A stretch of DNA of 30,553 nt from Prevotella sp. (GTDB taxonomy: Bacteria > Bacteroidota > Bacteroidia > Bacteroidales > Bacteroidaceae). The notes under the pieces were generated by a model. The model ran no database searches. It was given only the letters and a program-made list of their open reading frames with translations, and was not told the DNA's origin. The DNA is taken from positions 1-30,553 of the forward strand of contig JAGBQP010000064.1 in assembly GCA_017632825.1 (NCBI GenBank). The letters are read 5' to 3'. Shown piece by piece: positions 1 to 7,427 of this stretch (position 1 is the stretch's first letter; each line of letters opens with the position of its first letter). The position numbers were made by a program, and so were the translations under genes.

Positions 1-504
1 AAGTACAACGATACGGAGTTTGGTGGAAAAACAGGTACGTCAAACAATCACTCTGATGCCTGGTTTGTCGGCGTCTCACCAAAGCTTGTCTGTGGTGCCT
101 GGGTGGGTGGTGAGTATCGCAGCATTCATTTCCGTACTGGTGCTCTTGGACAGGGTTCACGTACGGCGCTCCCCATCTGCGGTTACTTCTACGAGTCGGT
201 ACTTGGTGACCCCGCTTTCAAACATTATCATGGCAGATTCCCCAAGTCTCAAGACCCCAGTATACGTCAAGACCAGTACATGGGCTGCGCCTATGTACCA
301 AGTCTGAGCGACTCAGACTCGTTGGCGATAGACAGTCTTGGCTTTGAACTCGAACAGGATGTGGAACTTGACAACGAGGGAAATGTCATTGTAAAGCCTC
401 AGGAGCCTGCCAATGTGGAATCGGGCACTGCACCAGCTTCAGGTGGCGAAGCCACAGAACCTAAGAAGAAAACTCAACCACAGGTGGAAGATGTCTATCT
501 GTAA
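1..504 (+). CDS. Penicillin-binding protein 1A-type, C-terminal fragment
   Basis: This is the 3' end of a class A penicillin-binding protein, a periplasmic bifunctional glycosyltransferase/transpeptidase that polymerises and cross-links peptidoglycan. The gene begins before the window; frame 1 is open from base 1 and gives 167 residues to the stop. The visible part starts with the transpeptidase KTG box (K10-T11-G12-T13-S14) followed by NNHSDAWFVG, a typical class A pattern. After about residue 110 the tail is low in complexity and rich in Glu, Pro, Ala and Thr, ending with a KKKTQPQ stretch, which looks like a disordered extension. The catalytic serine (SxxK) and glycosyltransferase domain lie outside the window, so PBP1A rather than another class A member is inferred. 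A terminator lies about 155 bp downstream. Confidence 0.88.
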   Translation, partial: KYNDTEFGGKTGTSNNHSDAWFVGVSPKLVCGAWVGGEYRSIHFRTGALGQGSRTALPICGYFYESVLGDPAFKHYHGRFPKSQDPSIRQDQYMGCAYVPSLSDSDSLAIDSLGFELEQDVELDNEGNVIVKPQEPANVESGTAPASGGEATEPKKKTQPQVEDVYL

Positions 505-659
505 GTTGTATTTCCCAACTGCACATGCAGACAATAATTTGAATTTGCTGTTTACGTGATAACAATCCGTCAATTCTCTCGACGAATATGTGTATAACAA
601 ACACCAAACAGCCGTTTTTTAACGATAAGCACCATCTGTTATCTTAAAATTATTTAATT

Positions 660-704
660 ATGCCGGTTGTGTTCCCACACAGCCGGCATTTATCATTTTT
701 TTTT
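660..704 (+). terminator. Intrinsic terminator after the PBP gene
   Basis: A 13-bp stem (660-672 pairs with 677-689, one G-T wobble, TCCC loop) is GC-rich in its centre and is followed closely by a run of nine T (696-704). It is placed to end the penicillin-binding protein transcript. The stretch between the stop codon and this hairpin (505-659) is AT-rich and shows no convincing gene. Confidence 0.8.
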
Positions 705-714
705 AGAAAAAGTC

Positions 715-745
715 TTGGTGTATTAAGAAAAAAGACTTATCTTTG
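715..745 (+). promoter_or_regulatory. Bacteroidetes-type promoter for candidate small RNA 1
   Basis: TTG at 715-717, a 20-nt gap, then TATCTTTG at 738-745 match the Bacteroidetes -33/-7 pattern. Transcription would start near 749-751. No protein gene follows on this strand, so it appears to serve the short RNA described at 750-845. Confidence 0.7.
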
Positions 746-749
746 CATC

Positions 750-845
750 GTTATCCTGAAAACAATCTTTTTACCTTAAAAAGACTAATACCTATTGAAG
801 ATATAGAGCGACAGCCTGTGAAGGTCATCGCTTTATTTTTTTTTT
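750..845 (+). ncRNA. Candidate small RNA 1 (about 96 nt)
   Basis: A full promoter precedes this stretch, and it ends in a terminator-like hairpin: AGCGA (807-811) pairs with TCGCT (828-832), an inner CCT/AGG pairing caps it, and ten T follow at 836-845. No open reading frame of useful length lies inside. The 5' half (763-792) is AT-rich and carries CAATCTTTT, ACCTTAA and CTAATACC, all complementary to the 5' part of candidate small RNA 2 (3241-3274, minus strand). It could instead be the leader of a lost gene. The RNA is inferred from promoter and terminator only; the family is not recognised. Confidence 0.5.
807..845 (+). terminator. Terminator of candidate small RNA 1
   Basis: AGCGA at 807-811 pairs with TCGCT at 828-832. 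C815-C816-T817 pairs with A822-G823-G824 inside it, and a run of ten T occupies 836-845. The stem has an internal bulge, so it is moderately strong. Confidence 0.55.
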
Positions 846-850
846 ATATA

Positions 851-966
851 CTCCTAAGCGAAGCGATAACTCCTTCTAACTCCTAAGCGAAGCGATAACT
901 CCTTCTAACTCCTAAGCGAAGTGATAACTCCTTCTAACTCCTAAGCGAAGCGTTATCTCCTTCTAA
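851..966 (+). repeat. 29-bp direct tandem repeat, four units
   Basis: Four head-to-tail 29-bp units start at 851, 880, 909 and 938; a fifth begins at 967 and breaks down after a few bases. Each unit begins CTCCTAAGCGAAGCGATAAC. Units 1 and 2 are identical and unit 3 has one change (GCG to GTG). In unit 4, GATAAC is replaced by its exact reverse complement GTTATC. The length resembles a CRISPR repeat, but there are no spacers. The array sits between the end of candidate small RNA 1 and the terminator of the LruC gene. Function unknown. Confidence 0.9.
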
Positions 967-977
967 CTCCCAAATAA

Positions 978-1011
978 AAGAAGCACCCTCCCAATCGGGA
1001 GAGTGCTTCTT
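978..1011 (-). terminator. Terminator of the LruC-domain gene
   Basis: The stem 978-992 pairs with 997-1011 with one internal C-A mismatch and a four-base loop. On the minus strand it is followed by TTTATTTG. It lies about 30 bp past the stop codon of the LruC gene. It could also stop transcripts arriving from the plus strand, where the gene-free stretch 505-1039 ends. Confidence 0.75.
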
Positions 1012-1039
1012 GGTTTATATCCAGCCTATAGCGGATGGA

Positions 1040-2935
1040 TTATTTATAGACTTTGTTTGGAATGGGGTACTTATACCAAGGCGTAGCAGCGATGTCACCC
1101 AGCCCCCATTCGTTGAATCGGCCCCAATAAGCATCTTTTACGCTGATGCGCTCCAAAGGATACTGGAAGTCGTACGGAATCACAATACCATGAGGATCCT
1201 CACCCCTCTCAGACAGACGGATGTCATATCCCTTTGTAGCATTGTGGAGGTAAGGCAGTTTGGCATGTTGTGAGAACATGAAATCACCGCTAACTGTGAA
1301 TTGCTCCTTAACAGCATCGACATGGGGAGCACCAGCCACAGTGTTGATATAGGAACCTTCAGGCTGTCCGAGGATGGAATGAATTTCCTTATTGCCATTC
1401 AACTTTGTGCCATTGATATTACGCAGGAACAGGCGGTCTTTTGCTCCAGCAGCCTCCAAGCTGTACTCTACAGTAGTCTGATTAACACGCTTTGCCTTGA
1501 TAACGACATCGTTCAAATCATAATCGCCTGCAGAGGTATCCTCAAAGGCTAATGTATATACCTGATGATCAACAGTTGTAGGCGCATCCTCATATTTCCT
1601 AAAGCCACCCTCGACCTCAAAAATTACATCGTTATAGTCTCTGTCGTTGCCATCCTCTGAACCAAAGTAGGTATGACCGTTGGTCGTGAAGATGGCAATA
1701 TGCGAGGTAGCAGGACTAATGGAATACCAATACTGGTTCACCTCGTCGTTCAAACGCGGGTCTGAGTACAAATTGATACCGATGGGATAAGTACCATCCA
1801 ACTCTCTGTTTGTCATTCCTTCATGAATACGCATCATAAAGCCGATACGGGTACCTTCGGGGAATACGGTTGTACCAACAGACTGGAGGTTATCGTTACG
1901 TCCGAAATATCCCAATGTATATTGGTATTTACGCTTCATCCAATTTTCATATGGTATATTATCTTTATATTTCGGATAAGTAGGATCAGAAGCAATACGC
2001 TGTAAATCAGTCTTTCTTGCGTTCACGTCGTTACCAGTACCAAGCACCTCGGCTACGTCACAGATACGGAACTTGGGAACGGTCTTCAGATACTCAGTCT
2101 CCTGAGCATTGGTCATACCTTTCACATCCTCCGGTGTATAGTAGTAATAATAAAGCTCCGACCAACCAAGCATAGCCGACTGTCCGCCTAACAGCGTCAA
2201 AACAACCGGTTCCTCACCATCAGCAGTCAGACTGTTGTTGGCGTAGTAGTAGTAGCCAGAACCACTCAACTGATTAATATTATTAGTATTAGCAGGCAAG
2301 TAACCATAAACTTCATTACGGCGGGCCGTTCTTTGAGTCTCATTAAAGTCGGCGATTTCAGTACGATGTCCGTTGACAAGGTAAAGCATATCATTCCATG
2401 TGGAGTTACTCCAACGGCTGTTTTTGCTCTTTGCTGTTACGTTGTCAGAATCCGTACCGGTACCAAGCGTAATGGTACCAGAAGCACGAGTGACAGCACT
2501 GCGCGTCTTGTCTTCGCTGGCAATGCTGACATTCTTCTCGCCAACAACGAAAGACGTAACACGATAAATGCCCTCTGCATTGACACATGCTGCGAAAAGT
2601 GTGTCGTTACCCTTAGGAGCATCGTAAACAAGCGTAGCCGACTGGCCAGCCTTGATAGGAGCTTCGTTGAGAATACGAACATCATTGGCGTTGCTGGGGT
2701 AAGCCGTCAGCACCTGTACCTTGACAGGCGTAAAGTTTTCCACGTCAGCAGTAATGGTCACCTTACCAGGACTAAGAGTATTCCAGTCTTGGTTTTCGCT
2801 GAAATCAACGCCAAATACCTTTTTGACGTTCTCCTTAACAGCGGCTTCATCAACCTTAGGCTGATAGTCAGAAAGATCGTTGGTACAACCCACAAGGGCC
2901 ATACCAGCCATTAAATAGCAAACTGTTTTCTTCAT
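1040..2935 (-). CDS. LruC-domain (DUF4842) surface lipoprotein
   Basis: A 631-residue exported lipoprotein. It begins with a short hydrophobic signal and a lipobox ending at Cys17 (ALVGC), so it should be lipidated after cleavage. Residues 18-150 form an N-terminal region, followed by a Ser/Thr/Asn-rich part with tyrosine clusters at 228-231 and 262-266. At 411-444 there is a DUF4114-like block with the acidic pattern EDGNDRDYNDVIF. From about 459 to 612 comes the LruC/DUF4842 domain, with a second acidic pattern, DTSAGDYDLNDVVI, and KDAYWGRFNEWG near the end. The Asp/Asn-rich patterns suggest calcium binding. Such proteins are common in Bacteroidetes, probably at the outer surface, but no biochemical role can be assigned. 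It is monocistronic, with its own promoter and terminator. Confidence 0.85.
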   Translation of the reverse strand: MKKTVCYLMAGMALVGCTNDLSDYQPKVDEAAVKENVKKVFGVDFSENQDWNTLSPGKVTITADVENFTPVKVQVLTAYPSNANDVRILNEAPIKAGQSATLVYDAPKGNDTLFAACVNAEGIYRVTSFVVGEKNVSIASEDKTRSAVTRASGTITLGTGTDSDNVTAKSKNSRWSNSTWNDMLYLVNGHRTEIADFNETQRTARRNEVYGYLPANTNNINQLSGSGYYYYANNSLTADGEEPVVLTLLGGQSAMLGWSELYYYYYTPEDVKGMTNAQETEYLKTVPKFRICDVAEVLGTGNDVNARKTDLQRIASDPTYPKYKDNIPYENWMKRKYQYTLGYFGRNDNLQSVGTTVFPEGTRIGFMMRIHEGMTNRELDGTYPIGINLYSDPRLNDEVNQYWYSISPATSHIAIFTTNGHTYFGSEDGNDRDYNDVIFEVEGGFRKYEDAPTTVDHQVYTLAFEDTSAGDYDLNDVVIKAKRVNQTTVEYSLEAAGAKDRLFLRNINGTKLNGNKEIHSILGQPEGSYINTVAGAPHVDAVKEQFTVSGDFMFSQHAKLPYLHNATKGYDIRLSERGEDPHGIVIPYDFQYPLERISVKDAYWGRFNEWGLGDIAATPWYKYPIPNKVYK

Positions 2936-3019
2936 TTTGACTATAATGATTATTATTTGATTAATTAGATCGTCAATTCTCTACTTGGGCTATATGCCCA
3001 TTTTGGGTTCTATCGTTTG

Positions 3020-3051
3020 CAAAATTACGAAATATAATTGATCTGTGCAAA
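3020..3051 (-). promoter_or_regulatory. Promoter of the LruC-domain gene
   Basis: On the minus strand TTTG (3048-3051), a 20-nt gap and TAATTTTG (3020-3027) fit the Bacteroidetes consensus. Transcription would begin near 3015, giving a leader of about 80 nt. Confidence 0.7.
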
Positions 3052-3144
3052 TCATGCTCATATAAATATGATATTCTCACGCATAATGCTTATTTTTATA
3101 AAGATGCGGCAACCAACAATGGGACAAACAGAAACTTATAAACA

Positions 3145-3285
3145 TGAGAAAAGGGAACCTTCTCAGGCTCCCTTTCCTTTTCTTATCGCGTTATGATAAA
3201 TCGTAATGCGATAAGAAAAAGTTGATTGTCTCACGACAATCAATCTTTTAAATTAACCTTAATAATCTAATACCATGAAAAACAC
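3145..3285 (-). ncRNA. Candidate small RNA 2 (about 140 nt)
   Basis: A promoter with the same layout as that of candidate small RNA 1 precedes this stretch on the minus strand. The RNA would hold three hairpins in order: a perfect 9-bp stem (3222-3230 with 3235-3243, 4-nt loop), a 15-bp stem (3182-3196 with 3201-3215, two G-U pairs, 4-nt loop), and a terminator hairpin at 3150-3175. The 5' part (3241-3274) is unstructured and AT-rich. No useful open reading frame lies on the minus strand. On the plus strand an ATG at 3275 opens a frame of only ten codons. The gene-free stretch 2936-3353 otherwise holds the LruC promoter. RNA family not recognised. Confidence 0.55.
3150..3175 (-). terminator. 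Terminator of candidate small RNA 2
   Basis: A stem of seven pairs (3150-3156 with 3169-3175), one A-C mismatch and two more G-C pairs encloses a six-base loop. On the minus strand it is followed by TCTCATGTTT, a modest T content, so termination may be partial. It could also end the upstream eight-gene operon, for which no other terminator is seen. Confidence 0.5.
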
Positions 3286-3289
3286 GATG

Positions 3290-3320
3290 CAAAGATACAT
3301 TAATTAAATGGAACTTCCAA
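3290..3320 (-). promoter_or_regulatory. Promoter for candidate small RNA 2
   Basis: On the minus strand TTGG starts at 3320, and after 20 nt from its TTG comes TATCTTTG (3290-3297), followed by CATCG. The 13-nt string TATCTTTGCATCG and the TTGG/20-nt geometry are identical to the promoter at 715-745. Confidence 0.68.
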
Positions 3321-3353
3321 CATTATGTACCTTTATTGGTGTATAATTTACGA

Positions 3354-3815
3354 TTATTTAACCATACCTATGGATTCGTCGTCAATTTTACGCCAAAGAA
3401 CGGAGTAAATATTCTGATGACGGACAATTCGTTGATGAGATTTTCCATCAGCATCTGCGAGGGTTTGACTATAGTTTCTTTCAATGCTGATAATCTGGTG
3501 AGAACCATCGATTTCCTTATCTGTAGTAAGAATCCGTAGCGTTAACTGCATGACGGAACTCATCTGGATGGTCAGACTGTCGTCTGTGAGTGTGAGTAAT
3601 TCGCTATATCCATCGAATTTGTTTTGTACACGAGCTTGCATGTGAGAGTCTTTGAAATCGAGCATGTCCAGTCGGTTGTTAGCCGTCAGATAAGGTAATA
3701 TGGAGTCTGGCATTTGGCTGAACGCATCACGAGCTTTCAACGTAACTTGTGCCTGTGATGACAATACACAGAGAAACAGGCATAACGAACTACAAGCCGT
3801 TCGTAACGATTTCAT
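3354..3815 (-). CDS. DUF3256 family exported protein
   Basis: A small exported protein of about 153 residues from the chosen start. The open frame extends twelve codons further upstream (to 3851), but the internal Met at 3815 begins a normal signal peptide: MKSLRT, then a hydrophobic stretch, then a cut after SSQA. The mature part (ARDAFSQMPDSILPYLTANNRLDMLDF) fits DUF3256, a Bacteroidales family of unknown function, recognised by eye. There are no catalytic motifs. It is the last gene of the minus-strand run that starts with ileS and sits about 67 bp after rsmE. The DUF3256 call is fairly firm; the function is unknown. Confidence 0.72.
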   Translation of the reverse strand: MKSLRTACSSLCLFLCVLSSQAQVTLKARDAFSQMPDSILPYLTANNRLDMLDFKDSHMQARVQNKFDGYSELLTLTDDSLTIQMSSVMQLTLRILTTDKEIDGSHQIISIERNYSQTLADADGKSHQRIVRHQNIYSVLWRKIDDESIGMVK

Positions 3816-3882
3816 GATTGTCTGACTGCGATTATAATGCAATGTATTCATTGTAAATGATTGTTCTACGGTTTCTATTACT

Positions 3883-4605
3883 TCAACACTGTTTGGCCAG
3901 TTGCATCATCATAACGGCAGCCAGTCCGGCTGTCTCGGTGCGTAATCGACTCTGCCCCAAGTCAACAGAAACGAATCCGGCATCAACGGCCTGACGCACT
4001 TCGTCAATAGAAAAGTCGCCTTCAGGGCCGACAAGGACCATAGCGTCATCAGCTGCAGGGATTTGGCGGAGTTCATCAAAGAGATTCACACGCGGCACTT
4101 CCTCGTAGCAGTGGGCTATGTATCGATGACCTTCTGTGTGATTCTTGATGAATGCTGAAAAACGCTGCATTTCGTGAAGCTCGGGCTTCCAGGCTTTACG
4201 GCTCTGCTTCATGGCAGAAACAAGAATCTTTTCGAGACGAGGCACTTTCATCTGGCGGCGCTCAGAGAACTGGCAGTCGAGCAACGAGAATTCGTCGATG
4301 CCAACTTCGGTCGCTTTCTCAACAAGCCATTCAATACGTTCTGCCATCTTAGTGGGAGCAATAGCCAAATGCACCCTACCCTGCCACGGACGTTGCTGCT
4401 GCAATGTCTTTCGGATTGTGTAGAGACAATGATGTGACGAGGCAACAGTGATTTCTGCTTCGTAGAAACAACCTTGACCATCCATTAACACAACTTCATC
4501 ACCCTCTTTCAGGCGAAGAACACGGACAGCATGAGTAGCTTCGTCAGACGGCAGCTCGCCAGCAACAGCGGCATCGGGAACATAAAAATAGCGTGTCTCT
4601 TTCAT
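3883..4605 (-). CDS. rsmE: 16S rRNA (uracil1498-N3)-methyltransferase RsmE
   Basis: A 240-residue SPOUT-class methyltransferase of normal length that methylates N3 of U1498 in 16S rRNA, in the cytoplasm, using S-adenosylmethionine. The N-terminal part (about 1-70) is the PUA-like RNA-binding domain, with HAVRVLRLKEGDEV. The C-terminal part is the knotted SPOUT domain, marked by KMAERIEWLVEKATEVG (86-102), GPEGDFS (193-199) and LGQSRLRTETA (216-226); the last two are the cofactor-binding signatures. It lies 35 bp downstream of the nuclease-family gene within the ileS operon. Function is clear from the motifs. Confidence 0.95.
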   Translation of the reverse strand: MKETRYFYVPDAAVAGELPSDEATHAVRVLRLKEGDEVVLMDGQGCFYEAEITVASSHHCLYTIRKTLQQQRPWQGRVHLAIAPTKMAERIEWLVEKATEVGIDEFSLLDCQFSERRQMKVPRLEKILVSAMKQSRKAWKPELHEMQRFSAFIKNHTEGHRYIAHCYEEVPRVNLFDELRQIPAADDAMVLVGPEGDFSIDEVRQAVDAGFVSVDLGQSRLRTETAGLAAVMMMQLAKQC

Positions 4606-4640
4606 CTATCGTGGAAAAGAATCTTTAATGAAATAGGGAA

Positions 4641-5207
4641 TTATATTTTCTTGCGCTTCTTGATTTCCTCATGGAGCGATGAAGCCAGACGATAGTTCTC
4701 GTCAGCGATGGCTTTTTTCAGTTCCTCATTCAATTGTTCCAGACTAATCGTGTTGATGGGAATGACAAGGCCACTCGTGTGAGGGACATACTTAGCACTC
4801 TGACGCAAGAACAGCATTTCATCTATATAAAGCGAGATGTCGGCAACTATACTCAGCAGAATTGCATCGCTAATACGAATTGGTACTGATACGCCTGTGG
4901 GTATGCATGTAAGCTCCGTCAGATACTGTCCCTCTTTCACGCCATAGACCAATAATTCGTAATCTTGTTTGGCGTAAGGACCATTGACTACAAACATCTG
5001 GATAAGTGTCTCGGGTAGCATGAGTTCTTCATTCGGCAGATGGTGGACGCGAATGAGAAGCTGCTGCGTCATAGCATCGTCGCAGATGATATTCATCGCA
5101 CGACGGTTCTCACTATCAGTCAAAACCACCACCGAAAGGCGACAGGAATCAACAATCTGCGCCATCTCCCGGAAGAAGAGTTGCGTCTTACCCGTACACG
5201 ATCTCAC
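4641..5207 (-). CDS. Bifunctional nuclease family protein with UVR motif
   Basis: A 188-residue cytoplasmic protein with two recognisable parts. Residues about 20-135 match the BFN (DUF151) fold, best seen at RISDAILLSIVADISLYIDE (111-130), which parallels the family's RPSDAIALA signature. Residues 156-188 form a UVR motif (LNEELKKAIADENYRLASSL), a helical pair also found in UvrB and UvrC. Members of this family have been reported to have nuclease activity, but the physiological role in Bacteroidetes is not established. The start lies 4 bp after the permease stop, implying translational coupling; Met15 is an alternative start. The DUF151 core is somewhat divergent here. Confidence 0.75.
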   Translation of the reverse strand: MRSCTGKTQLFFREMAQIVDSCRLSVVVLTDSENRRAMNIICDDAMTQQLLIRVHHLPNEELMLPETLIQMFVVNGPYAKQDYELLVYGVKEGQYLTELTCIPTGVSVPIRISDAILLSIVADISLYIDEMLFLRQSAKYVPHTSGLVIPINTISLEQLNEELKKAIADENYRLASSLHEEIKKRKKI

Positions 5208-5211
5208 GGCA

Positions 5212-6462
5212 CTATGCGTCTAATTTCTGAGGACGGAATATAATGGCAAAGAGTATGCCAACAACCAAAGCGTAAACTGAGAAGGTTGACCACACTGGAT
5301 CCCAGGCAACGACACCGTTAGCGTCAGTGTTGAAATTAACAACGGCCTGTGCTGCCAGAGAGCCTACAGACGCACCAATACCATTAGTCATGAGTACGAA
5401 GAGGCCCTGTGCCGAAGAGCGGATGCTTGGATCGGTGGTTTTATCGACATAAAGTGAGCCCGAGATATTGAAGAAGTCGAAAGCTACACCATAGACAATC
5501 ATCGAAAGGATAAAGAGAATGACACCTGGCATACCGGGATTGCCCATTCCGAGGAAACCGAAACGAATGACCCATGCAAACATGGCAATTAGCATGACAC
5601 GCTTAATTCCGTAGCGCTTCATGAAGAATGGTATAAGCAGAATGCAGCAGGTTTCGCTGATTTGTGAGAGGGAATACAGAATGTTAACATGCTGCACACC
5701 GAAGGTGTTAGCGAACTCAGGAATGGAGGCATAACTCTCAATATAAGGGGCTGCATAACCATTGGTAATCTGCAGACTGACACCCAATAGAGAGGAGAAG
5801 ATAAAGAAGATGGCCATTTCCTTCTTCTTGAACAACGTAAATGCCTGAAGTCCGAACATTTCAACCAGACTCTTCTTCTTGTCTCCTTTGTCGCCCAGCG
5901 GACAAGCCGGTAATGTGAAGGTATAAAGGAAGAGCAGAATGCTGATGACACCAGAGGTGACAAACTGCATGTAGGTAGTTGAGAATCCCAACAGGTCAAC
6001 CAGCCACATGGTGCAGATAAAGCCGACAGTACCGAAAACGCGGATGGGCGGAAACTCCTTAATGGTATCCATCCCTGCCTTTGTCAAGGCGTTATATGCA
6101 ACTGAATTTGTCAGCGCTAAGGTCGGCATAAAGAAAGCTACGCTAACAGAATAGAGCGTAAAGAGAATGGAGAACTGGGTATTCTCACCTGCCGTGTATC
6201 CATAGTAAGCAGCTGCCATCATGAAGAGTCCTGCAATGAGATGACACAATCCCAACAAGCGTTGAGCGGGTATCCACTTGTCGGCTACAATTCCCATAAT
6301 AGCGGGCATGAACAGGGATACAAACCCCTGCATAGCAAAGAAATAACCGATATGAGAAGTCAGGCCGATGCGGCTCAAGTACATTCCCATACATGTAAGA
6401 TAGGCACCCCAGACGGCAAACTCCAGGAAGTTCATCAATGCCAAACGGATTTTCAGGTTCAT
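5212..6462 (-). CDS. Nucleoside permease, NupG/XapB-like (MFS)
   Basis: A 416-residue inner-membrane transporter of the nucleoside:H+ symporter family within the major facilitator superfamily. It shows about twelve hydrophobic segments. The N-terminus (FLEFAVWGAYLTCMGMYLS), the GIVADKW loop after the second segment (58-63), and RVFGTVGF (141-148) are family signatures shared with NupG. The predicted role is proton-driven uptake of nucleosides. It sits 29 bp after the DUF4296 gene and 4 bp before the nuclease-family gene. The divergent 5'-nucleotidase at 12001 would supply nucleosides outside the cytoplasm, so a salvage link is plausible. Substrate range cannot be read from sequence. Confidence 0.85.
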   Translation of the reverse strand: MNLKIRLALMNFLEFAVWGAYLTCMGMYLSRIGLTSHIGYFFAMQGFVSLFMPAIMGIVADKWIPAQRLLGLCHLIAGLFMMAAAYYGYTAGENTQFSILFTLYSVSVAFFMPTLALTNSVAYNALTKAGMDTIKEFPPIRVFGTVGFICTMWLVDLLGFSTTYMQFVTSGVISILLFLYTFTLPACPLGDKGDKKKSLVEMFGLQAFTLFKKKEMAIFFIFSSLLGVSLQITNGYAAPYIESYASIPEFANTFGVQHVNILYSLSQISETCCILLIPFFMKRYGIKRVMLIAMFAWVIRFGFLGMGNPGMPGVILFILSMIVYGVAFDFFNISGSLYVDKTTDPSIRSSAQGLFVLMTNGIGASVGSLAAQAVVNFNTDANGVVAWDPVWSTFSVYALVVGILFAIIFRPQKLDA

Positions 6463-6491
6463 AATTATTTCAGTTTTTACGTCGATTATTA

Positions 6492-7427
6492 TTATTTTAA
6501 TTTTGTTCCAGATTGCAACTCCAGTTGACTCTCCTTTTTATTTTTCTGATCTGAGGAAGATTCCAAAGGTTTCAAGTCATTGACGGAGGAAGATTCCAGC
6601 GGTTGTTCTTCTTTCTGAACTGGGGAGGTGTCCTGTGCTTTCTCCTGGACCTTGGGCTTCTGTTTATGGAAACGTATCAGCTGAATATTCTTGAGGAACA
6701 TGAGCTTCAGCGTTGACGACTGGTCGTTTCCATTGCCAAGATAGAAATAGCCATACAGTTCCTTAACAGCAAGACTATCGTCTATATTAATACGTATTTG
6801 GTTGATACCGCTAACAGAAACATGGTTCACGCGGCTGATGATGCTATCATTCTCAAGACGAACAGCCAAACAGACTATACCATCCCTTGTTCCCGACTGA
6901 TACATAAAGTCAGCCATCATGTTCAGCATGAATGAGTCTCCTTTATGAAACGTCGTGTCAGCCTGCTGACGGAATGTCTGACGATTGTATGGTGCATACG
7001 GTATGAGGACAGCAGATCGGTTACCCGCCCAGATATTAGCAGTGTCGCCATTCATGCTATAAGATGCATAGCGTTCCACTTCTCCGTCAGATGCACCAAG
7101 GTCCAGAGCTTGTTCACTCAATCGCTCGGCCACTCGCTTATATATCTGCTGAAAACGTTCTGCACGAGTGTAGTAATAAACGAGTGAAGAGTCAAACTCG
7201 GCCTTTGTCACTCCATGTTTCTTCAGCACGGCCGCCATGTTTAGCGTCCGGTCAAAGTTGCGCTGCTCTATTGAGCCGTCTTCCATCTGTGCCATTGACT
7301 GACCTATGTGATAGTCATAGAGAATATCCTCCATCTCGTCGGGTTGAATATAACGCGACGGCGTACCTGGCTTACATGCAGCCAGCAAACATAGAACGGC
7401 TACAGAACAAAAGACTGACTTATACAC
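6492..7427 (-). CDS. DUF4296 lipoprotein
   Basis: A 311-residue predicted lipoprotein. The signal ends in lipobox LLAAC with Cys18 as the lipidation site. Residues about 22-110 match DUF4296, with MEDILYDYHIGQSMA and a helical GVTKAEFDSSLVYYY segment. The C-terminal 60 residues are charged and low in complexity, with PLESSS occurring twice. Its first codon overlaps the end of lspA by 8 bp. The order ileS, DksA-like, lspA, DUF4296 is, as far as I recall, common in Bacteroidetes, so a link to lipoprotein biogenesis is tempting but unproven. No enzymatic motif is seen. Confidence 0.8.
   Translation of the reverse strand: MYKSVFCSVAVLCLLAACKPGTPSRYIQPDEMEDILYDYHIGQSMAQMEDGSIEQRNFDRTLNMAAVLKKHGVTKAEFDSSLVYYYTRAERFQQIYKRVAERLSEQALDLGASDGEVERYASYSMNGDTANIWAGNRSAVLIPYAPYNRQTFRQQADTTFHKGDSFMLNMMADFMYQSGTRDGIVCLAVRLENDSIISRVNHVSVSGINQIRINIDDSLAVKELYGYFYLGNGNDQSSTLKLMFLKNIQLIRFHKQKPKVQEKAQDTSPVQKEEQPLESSSVNDLKPLESSSDQKNKKESQLELQSGTKLK

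Noticed and set aside
851..966. CRISPR array, because the repeat unit is 29 bp
   Set aside because: Units follow each other directly with no spacers, and no cas gene is present.
3275..3307. A plus-strand gene starting at ATG 3275 after a CTAATACC leader
   Set aside because: The frame stops after ten codons, and the region reads better as a minus-strand RNA with its own promoter.
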